Part shown: piece after piece, positions 57,422 through 64,000 of the stretch | How the letters are laid out: each line of letters opens with the position of its first letter | How positions within the stretch are numbered: position 1 is the first letter of the stretch | Position numbers and translations under genes: made by a program | NCBI RefSeq assembly: GCF_033568475.1 | Contig: NC_133123.1 | Span: 62,565,522-62,629,521 of the forward strand | Direction: 5' to 3' | Source of the DNA: Henckelia pumila | Lineage: Eukaryota > Streptophyta > Magnoliopsida > Lamiales > Gesneriaceae | DNA: 64,000 bases | The notes under the pieces: model-generated | What the model was told of the DNA's origin: nothing | Database searches by the model: none | The model's input: only the letters and a program-made list of their open reading frames with translations

Positions 57422-59507
57422 TGTAAGGCCCGAGATTATTTAATTTAATTCGAATTTATTTAATTTTAATCCGAGAATATTTAATTTGAGAATTTTTAGA
57501 GTTTTGATTTAAATTCTAATATTCTTAAATTATTTAGGATTGAAATTGAATTAAAAAGAGGGTCGAGGACTGAATTGCAATTTATAAAGTTTTAGGGGCT
57601 AAATTGCAATTTTATCCAAAGTTATCCAATTTTATTATTGCTTTATCAGCTTGTGCACGTGTATAATCCATATTTCATTCAGAATTTTGAGAGCAGAAGC
57701 CGAGACCTTCAATTTCATTTGATATTTCTATTTGCAAATCGCCGTAACTTTTTATCCGATCGTCCGATTTCAATTTCGAAAATAGTTTTGGAATATTTGC
57801 AACAAGGGCTTCAATCTAGTGTAAGTTTTTATTTATTTCTGCATGGTTTGAATATTGAAATGTTGCAGAGATCAGATTTTATGCTCTATGTATGTTCTTG
57901 AGGTTTATATGCGCGATATATTCGAAACCGGATTGAAGAGTTTATCTTATTTGTACTGAATCATGAATTCTAGCTTATGTTCGATGTTTATAGCTGATGT
58001 TAGATGTGATATTGAGTTGATCTTGCTGCTACATGTTGATTTTAAGTATATGAGATTGATATTGATTTCGATATTTTGTCGGTTACCTATTTTCAGTCGC
58101 TACGCTATCGATTCATGTTTTGAGACCGTTTTGATAGCCGATGATTGAGCTGAGTCGTTCTTAGAGATGTTGTTGACGTTTTAGTATTTTTATTCTTCAA
58201 TTTCAGACTAGTTTGAAGGCTAACGACTCAAGAACTTGAATTCAAACCGAAGAAGAAGAAGTTGAGGTTGAAGTGATTTTGATTGAAGATCTATTGATGA
58301 TTTTGAATTGATTTTGAAATAATAGATTTGAACGAAGTTTGATATGAATGTTTTGATGTTATGTTTCAGATTTGAAGCGTTCAAAACCGAGAAAACCAGA
58401 AGGTATAAGACGACATCGCGAGTCAGGGATTTGAAACTCGAGAATGAAGCTTCTTGAGTTGTCCCGCCAAAATCACATACTTGTTTATAGATTTGATTTG
58501 ATTTTGATGTTGTCGATCCATCTCAGGTAGTGGATCTTTGAGTCGAAATGATTACGATGATGATATGATATGATATTGAATTGATTATATGTCGAGGTCG
58601 GAGGCGACCTTATTTTATAGTCCATAATGACTACGATAGATGGATATCCATGTCAAGATCGTTTACGAATCTTGATGGCAAAGACGTTATATGAATCAAT
58701 TCGTGATCGATACATGCGTTATTTACTCTACTGTCGAGTCGATTATGATTAGAGTTTATATGATTTATTTAACGCTTTATATATGTCTATTATACTGGGA
58801 ATGATTTCTCACCGGAGTTTATCCGGTTGTTGCTTTGTTTTGTATGTGTGCATGACAACAGAGGGGGCAGGAGCTAGTCAGAGACGTCATTGACAGCTCG
58901 GGAAAGCGTTTAGCACGTGAGGACTCAGGTTTTAGCTGAAGTTAGAAGTTTTAGAAGCATCAAACATGTTAGAATATTGTGGTTTGAAGTACACTTTTGA
59001 GAATCGTTATAGTTTTGTCGTTTATCGCTTTTTGAACGACTAGTTTGATGTAATAATCACATGGCTTGATGCTAGGAACTTACTACACGTATGTATGCAT
59101 GTTTCCAGATTTTATAACATTTTTATGATCCATGTTTTATGATGAATCATGCCTTGTTCCATGTTTTGACAGCAAAATGGTTCTACAGATTTTTTTGGAC
59201 ATGGAGCCCGCTCGATCGGGTGAACTCCTCCGATCGAGCGAGGCCCGTGAATTTGCAAAATAGAGAAATGGAACTTTGGGCTCGCTCGATCGGGTGAGTT
59301 CCACCGATTGAGCGCGGCCAAAAATATTTCAGACCCGAGAGTTTGAACTCCTAGCTCGCTCGATCGGCTGAATTTGCCCGTTCGAGCGAGGTGCTGTGTT
59401 TTAAAAAAAAATTAGCTCTTGGTTTGATATTATTTTAAATACTTGGTTAATTTTTTTATTAATCATTAATTGCCCTAAGATGAGATTATCAACCCGAGGT
59501 CTCCACA
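57422..59507 (+). repeat. N1 3' LTR (full length)
   Basis: 2086 bp, TGTAAGGCCCGAG...GGTCTCCACA, followed by target duplication GATAA. It retains the ~746 bp lost from the 5' LTR (58430-59175), and carries three dyad modules at 59209-59388. Confidence 0.92.
59209..59388 (+). repeat. Triple 32-bp dyad array, CGCTCGATCGG word (N1 3' LTR)
   Basis: Modules at 59209-59240 (perfect), 59283-59314 (CCGATTGAGCG) and 59357-59388 (CCGTTCGAGCG), period exactly 74 bp twice. The same array is at 31750-31929 in the 5' LTR with different scattered mismatches. Confidence 0.95.
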
Positions 59508-59512
59508 GATAA

Positions 59513-60747
59513 TGTGCGACGCAAGTGACACAGCGGTAGGTGTTGTTTTGGGTCAAAGGAAAAACAAGATATTTCACACTATCTACTATGCAAGTAAAAC
59601 TCTAGATGAGGCTCAACTGAATTATGCAACCACAGAAAAAGAATTGTTTGCTATAGTATTTGCGTTTGATAAGTTTCACTCTTACCTTGTTTTGTCTAAA
59701 GTTATTGTGTACACCGATCACTCAGCATTGAAATATCTCTTGGCTAAAAAAGATGCAAAACCACGCTTAATTAGGTGGATTCTTTTACTTCAAGAATTTG
59801 ACTTAGAAATAAGAGATAAAAAAAAAGGTGTAGATAATTTCGTAGCTGATCACTTGTCGAGACTTGAAAATTTGGGTGAGGAAAAGAAAAATGAAGAAGG
59901 TAAGATAGGTGATTGGTTTCCTGATGAACAACTATTCACACTCAAAAATTGCCCATGGTATGCAAATTTCGCTAATTATCTTGTCACAGGCACACTTCCA
60001 CCAAATTTATCTTTTCACCAACACAAGACATTTTTTTCGGATGTGAAATATTATTTTTGGGAAGAACCATTTTTGTTTAAGATTTGTGCAGATTCCAAGA
60101 TAAGGTGATGCATACTAGAAGAAGAGATGCAGTCGATCATGAGTCATTGTCATGATCGTGAGGTAGGTGGTCACTTCGGACCAATGAAAACAGCGGCAAA
60201 GGTACTATCATGTGGTTTTTATTGGCCTGCCATTTTTAGGGATACCCGTGCATATGTTGTTTCGTGTGATCGATGTCAGCGCACAGGTAATATCTCTAAC
60301 CAGAATGAAATGCCCTTAAATAATATCACAAAGTGTGAAGTGTTTGATGTATGGGAGATTGATTTCATGGGACCATTTCCCACTTCTTTCATGAAAAAAT
60401 ATATTTTGGTTGCGGTTGAGTATGTGTCAAAATGGGTTGATGCAGAGGCTTGTGCAACTAATGATGCTCATGTTGTATTGAAATTTCTGAAGAAAAATAT
60501 TTTTAACCGATTTGGCACACAACGAGCAATCATTAGTGATAGAGGTTCTCATTTTTGCAACGAATTATTTGAAAAACTTTTAGCAAAATATGGTGTCACG
60601 CACAAGATCTCCACCCCATATCATCCCCAAAATAGCGGGCAAGTGGAAGTTTCAAATCGTTAGATAAAACAAATTTTGGAAAAGACAGTGAATACAAGTA
60701 GGAAAGATTGGTCGATAAGGTTATATGATGCTTTGTGGGAATATCGC
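59513..60747 (+). pseudogene. Athila-2 RNase H and integrase, first part
   Basis: Continues pol after N1: RNase H with [29 protein letters not shown] and [11 protein letters not shown] (to about 59860). The integrase zinc site has H..H then CDRCQ near 60266; the core has EIDFMGPFP, ISDRGSHFCN and HPQNSGQVE. TGA near 60109 and TAG at 60661 interrupt an otherwise open frame. The MITE at 60748 cuts it after WEYR. Confidence 0.9.
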
Positions 60748-61373
60748 TAGGGATGGCAATGGGTCGTGTCTAAATCCGACCCGGCATTGAACCCGGCCCG
60801 GCGGGGCGGGTTTAGACCCGGACAAGCGGGTCCAGATGCATGTCTGGGGCGGGTCTCGGGTTTGGCCGAACCCGCCCCGCAAAAAAATATATATATTATA
60901 TATAAATATAAATATAAATTATGTATGTATATATATTAACAATATATAATTATATTATTTATATTACATAATCAATACTTTGTCCCTAATTTGAATTTAT
61001 AATATTTTTGGATTTAAATAATTTTAATATATTATGATATTTTTAATATGAAAATATATTATTATGATTTTTCCTTAGTTATTAATTATTATTTAAATTA
61101 AAATAATATATTTAACTTGTAAAAACATTTTTTATCTTAAATATTATTAATATAAATTTGAAAAATAAATTTAATAATGATTTTTTAATTTTTTAACTTA
61201 TTTAAAATTTTATTTAATATAATTTAAATTATATTTAATTTGGCGGGTCCAACGAATCTAACCCGGATTGGACCCGCCGGGTCCATGGGGCGGGGCAAGT
61301 CGGGTCCACGGGTAGGCGGGCGGGTATCGGGTTTTCCCAAACCTGCCCCGAACCCGCCCCGTTGCCATCCCTA
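60748..61373. mobile_element. hAT-type MITE inside Athila-2 integrase
   Basis: Ends TAGGGATGGCAA and TTGCCATCCCTA are perfect inverted repeats. Flanking 8-bp repeats AATATCGC (60740-60747) and CATATCGC (61374-61381) differ by one base; 8-bp duplications are typical of hAT. The subterminal ~130 bp on each side are rich in GGGCGGGT / ACCCGCCC, the centre is very AT-rich. No ORF. Confidence 0.9.
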
Positions 61374-61381
61374 CATATCGC

Positions 61382-61877
61382 ACTGCCATTAAGACACCTA
61401 TAGGAACTACACCTTATAGGTTACTTTTTTGGTAAATCATGTCATCTTTCTGTCGAGTTAGAGTATAAAGCTTATTGGGCAATCAAAACTCTAAACTTTG
61501 ATTCTTTCGTTGCAGGTGGAAAAAGGTTGCTACAGTTGGATCAACTGGAAGAATTTCGGGAGCAAGCATATGATCTGGCGTTATCATACAAGGAGCGAAC
61601 AAAGAGGAGCCATAACAAGCGGATCAAGCAGGGGGAGTTCAGAGAGGGTGATGCAGTGCTGCTTTTCAATTCGAGGATGAAATTATTTCCGGGCAAACTC
61701 AAATCGAGATGGTCAGGGTCGTTTTTCATTGAGAAAGTATACCCATCTGGCGCTGTGGTAGTGAAGGATTCTCAAGCTACACAATTCACAGTCAATGCAC
61801 AGTGCCTCAAGCACTACATGGGTAAAAAGTTTGACGCGAAAATTGGAATTGTTGTGTTCCAATCAGAAAAAGCTTAA
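61382..61877 (+). pseudogene. Athila-2 integrase C-terminal part
   Basis: Resumes with TAIKTPIGTTPYRLLF, contains a stop/frameshift near 61434-61526, then an open frame 61527-61877 with QLEEFREQAYD, FREGDAVLLFNSR and LKSRWSGSFFIEKVYPSGAV, the usual integrase tail of Athila pol. No chromodomain, in contrast to N1 and N2. Confidence 0.85.
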
Positions 61878-62050
61878 ATCAAAGGCTATCGAAGTCGAGC
61901 TCTAGACAATAAATTGAGAACTACTTCTCTATATCTTGCTTTAGTTAATTACCTTTATTTTTTAATTAGTACTTTGGTTATTTCAGTTAATGTTGTTTTA
62001 TTTTATTTTTTCAAACGTGAAAAAAATACTGATTTTTATGCGCCAGGTTC

Positions 62051-62228
62051 CGCCTAGGCGGTGAGAAATTACCGCCTAGGCGAGAAATTCCCTGGTTTAA
62101 CAAACTTTTTTAGTGTAAGTTTCCGCCTAGGCGATAATTTTTTACCGCCTAGGAGAGAAATTCTCTGCTTTCACTTATTTTTGTGCGCATACATCCCGCC
62201 TAGGCGGAAAGTTTCTACCGCCTAAGCG
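62051..62228 (+). repeat. Triple 32-bp dyad array, CGCCTAGGCGG word, upstream of the env-position ORF
   Basis: Modules at 62051-62082 (perfect 12-bp stem, 8-nt centre), 62124-62155 and 62197-62228, period exactly 73 bp twice. Same word and geometry as the modules in the Athila-2 LTR (25996-26098), but in the internal region between integrase and the next ORF. Confidence 0.95.
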
Positions 62229-62456
62229 CGACGGATCGGGGTTTAAATCCAAGATTCCTTTTTCTTTCTTATTTCACGCATCTCTCTCATTCTCTCGCCC
62301 CTTTCTCAAACCCTAACCTCATATACACCATAAATCCACTCCTCACCCTCGAATTCCTTCAATTTGCAGGTCTATCACATAAAGGGATCAATAAGCTTCG
62401 AATTTTAAGGGACAATTTCGCACTCCAGGAGGAAAATCAGTCCATCAAGTCTGAAA
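62229..62456 (+). promoter_or_regulatory. Putative internal promoter and 5' UTR of the env-position ORF
   Basis: After the dyad array come GGGTTTAAATCC (weak TATA-like), a CT-rich stretch (62258-62304), a telo-box-like AAACCCTAACC (62309-62319) and an acceptor-like CAATTTGCAG/G near 62370, then the ATG at 62457. CT-rich patches and telo boxes are common in plant core promoters. Together these suggest a subgenomic transcript start or a spliced leader; there is no transcript evidence. Confidence 0.45.
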
Positions 62457-63562
62457 ATGGGTCCAAAGTGCATCAGGGTGACTGGGTCATCTTCATCAAG
62501 TTCTTTTATTTTATCAGGTAAATTCGTCTCTAAAGAATAAAAGCAGCAATTTGAACATTCAAAATTAAACCGCACTTGTTGGCCCGAGCGTGGATTTCAT
62601 ATTAATAAAAGGCAAATTTTTATTGTTGTGAGGATGATTGAGGAACGGGGTTGGAAAAAATTTTGTGCCCAACCGAAGGCAAGTATTGTTCCTTTAGTAA
62701 GAGAGTTTTATGCGAATGCTAGAAAGGGTAATTAGAGGAAAGTAATTGTTCGAGGAAAATGGGTGCTTTATGGTGAAAATGTGATAAACGAGTTGTTAGT
62801 TTTAGCCGAGGTGGATACTATGGCATATGATGCATTGTCTGCGGATCCGGATTGCCATATTATTTATGAATGAATTGTGTCATGTTGGGGAGGTATGGAG
62901 CCATCCTGTGAAATTTTTGCTATTTCAGACGAAATATCTCAAAGTCGTACCCGCTTTGTGGTATGCATTCTTGATTTGTCGATTGATGCCGGTCTCCCAT
63001 GTTAGCGAGGTTAAAAAGGCTAGGGTCGTTCTTCTATTTGCGATCATGATGGGTATTCCGATCAATGTTGGACGTATCATTTCATCTCATATATTGCAGT
63101 GTTCCCATAGCCCGCATACTAAGCTATTTTTCCCGACCATTATTACTGAATTGTGTGTGTTGGTTGGGGTGTCAACAGGGGTGAACGATGAATGGATCCA
63201 ACCTCAACAGGCCATTGATGAAAAGATTTTAGCAGGAAATAAAGATACCCGAGCCCAGCTTCCCGCTGGAGGGAGTTCGAGTGCAGCTCCACCGCTTCAA
63301 CCGAAACGTCGATCTATGACTGCTAAGGTCGATGAATTATATTCTTGGGCCGAACAAAAAAACCAGAATGGTGAATGCCCAATACATGAAATCGGTGGAT
63401 TCTTTGATGAGAGGCATTGCTGATCACTTGGGCATGGATTCTTTTTTATATCCGAGGCCACCACCGTACCCGTCGGCATTTCAGTTCACATACTTGATGG
63501 GACCACCACAAGCTGATGATGAAGGAGTTGTACCACCGGAGCATGAAGAGGAGGAGGATTGA
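62457..63562 (+). pseudogene. Athila-2 env-position ORF, broken
   Basis: Starts MGPKCIRVTGSSSSSSS, the counterpart of 33-1154. A stop after GKFVSKE near 62541 and further frameshifts follow. The longest clean piece is 62827-63423 (WYAFLICRLMP, GIPINVGRIISSH, NDEWIQPQ). A frameshift near 63360 leads to the last piece ending at 63562 in an acidic EHEEEED tail. Belongs to the putative plant transposon protein (Transposase_32-like) family; function unknown, no membrane anchor evident. Confidence 0.75.
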
Positions 63563-64000
63563 TGGCACCAGGGGAGTTTCTTTTTACTTTTCAGTCATTT
63601 CTATTTGAGTTTTGGGTTTTCTTTGTTGCTTTATTGTGTTTAGTTTAGTTGTTTTTACTTATGTCGTAGTGGGGACACTGCAATGTTTTAGTATGGGGTG
63701 GTACTTCGTCAGTTTAGTTAATTGTTTTAGGTTTGTTTTAGGTTTATTTTCTGCCTTTTTGCTTAGTGCTTTCTAAATGTGAAAAAAAAAATTAAAAAGT
63801 GAAAAAAGAGGAGCCAGTGATGATGTTGAGTTGATGCGAACATGTTTTAGACTGTTAGTACTTTTTATGAGAAACTGTAAGTTGAGTAGTGAATAATTTT
63901 AAGCACACATGTTAAACCAGTAAAATTTAGCGATGTATTGGATGATGTTTGTGCTGTTGGGTCATTGCACGACAATAGGTATTGTGGTGTTTGATAGCGT
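63563..64000 (+). other. Athila-2 3' noncoding region
   Basis: No ORF. From about 63868 it matches Athila-1 around 1451 onward, ending at the window edge before the polypurine tract and 3' LTR. Confidence 0.6.

Larger units (their letters stand above)
30714..59507 (+). mobile_element. N1: chromodomain Ty3/gypsy element with nested insertions
   Basis: TGTAAGGCCC...CCACA ends and target duplications GATAA (30709-30713, 59508-59512), inserted in Athila-2 pol. 5' LTR 30714-32049, 3' LTR 57422-59507. Gag is at 32343-33786 and pol at 52199-55242, separated by N2. Solo LTR N3 lies between pol and the 3' LTR. A C-terminal chromodomain-like segment and tRNA-Met priming suggest the Tekay/Del chromovirus clade. 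The 28.8-kb span includes about 20.5 kb of younger insertions. Confidence 0.92.
25796..64000 (+). mobile_element. Athila-2: Athila-like Ty3/gypsy element, 5' complete, 3' end outside the window
   Basis: 5' LTR 25796-27120, tRNA-Asp-type primer site, gag-protease-RT (27243-30713), then the N1 nest (30714-59507), RNase H and integrase (59513-61877, cut by a MITE), and an env-position ORF (62457-63562). It is inserted in the minus-strand copia. The candidate left target duplication is GCAAG (25791-25795); its partner lies beyond 64000. Confidence 0.85.

Overview
This window is plant nuclear DNA made almost entirely of nested LTR retrotransposons with a few DNA-transposon remnants. I see no host gene. 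The Ty1/copia, Athila-type and chromodomain-bearing Ty3/gypsy elements, the tRNA-Met and tRNA-Asp primer sites, a Cassandra-type 5S-derived TRIM and hAT remnants all point to an angiosperm, most likely a eudicot. The chromovirus gag resembles, from memory only, proteins of Lamiales such as Gesneriaceae; treat that as a weak hint. Layout: 1-3705 is the 3' end of an Athila-like element (Athila-1) with a broken ORF in the env position and its 3' LTR. 3945-7346 plus 16913-17093 is a hAT transposase relic, interrupted by a 185-bp TIR element (4461-4645), a solo LTR (5793-7137, TSD GTTCT) and a complete, apparently intact copia element (Copia-1, 7347-16907, TSD TATAG, 1304-residue polyprotein). 17169-19686 holds a truncated Cassandra copy, a TIR-element fragment, a ~720-bp fold-back palindrome and AT-rich DNA. 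19687-25795 is the 3' part of a decayed minus-strand copia, with a second Cassandra copy and an 891-bp TIR element in its LTR. That copia is cut by Athila-2, which runs from 25796 past the window end. Athila-2 pol is split by a 28.8-kb insertion, chromovirus N1 (30714-59507, TSD GATAA). N1 contains chromovirus N2 (33787-52193, TSD ATTGT), whose 5' LTR contains Copia-2 (35616-45163, TSD CCTAT). N1 also carries a solo LTR, N3 (55307-57369). The nest is five levels deep: minus-strand copia > Athila-2 > N1 > N2 > Copia-2. Athila-2 resumes at 59513 with RNase H and integrase, interrupted by a hAT-type MITE (60748-61373), then an env-position ORF at 62457-63562. Most interesting signals: (1) The copia leader, just after the primer-binding site, carries about 11 consecutive ~21-nt hairpins (about 9-bp stems, mostly 3-nt loops). 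Their stems change in a compensatory way between units and between the two copia copies, with G-U-compatible intermediates. (2) The LTRs of several different Ty3/gypsy families carry a module of fixed geometry: a 32-bp dyad built as 11-bp arm, 10-bp spacer, 11-bp arm, repeated two or three times at a 71-76-bp period, mostly 73-74. The geometry is constant while the arm word differs by family (CGCTCGATCGG, CGCCTAGGCGG, CGCCCGAGCGG). Athila-2 has this module both in its LTR and again just upstream of its env-position ORF. I know of no named system matching these modules; whether they are already described needs a literature and database search.
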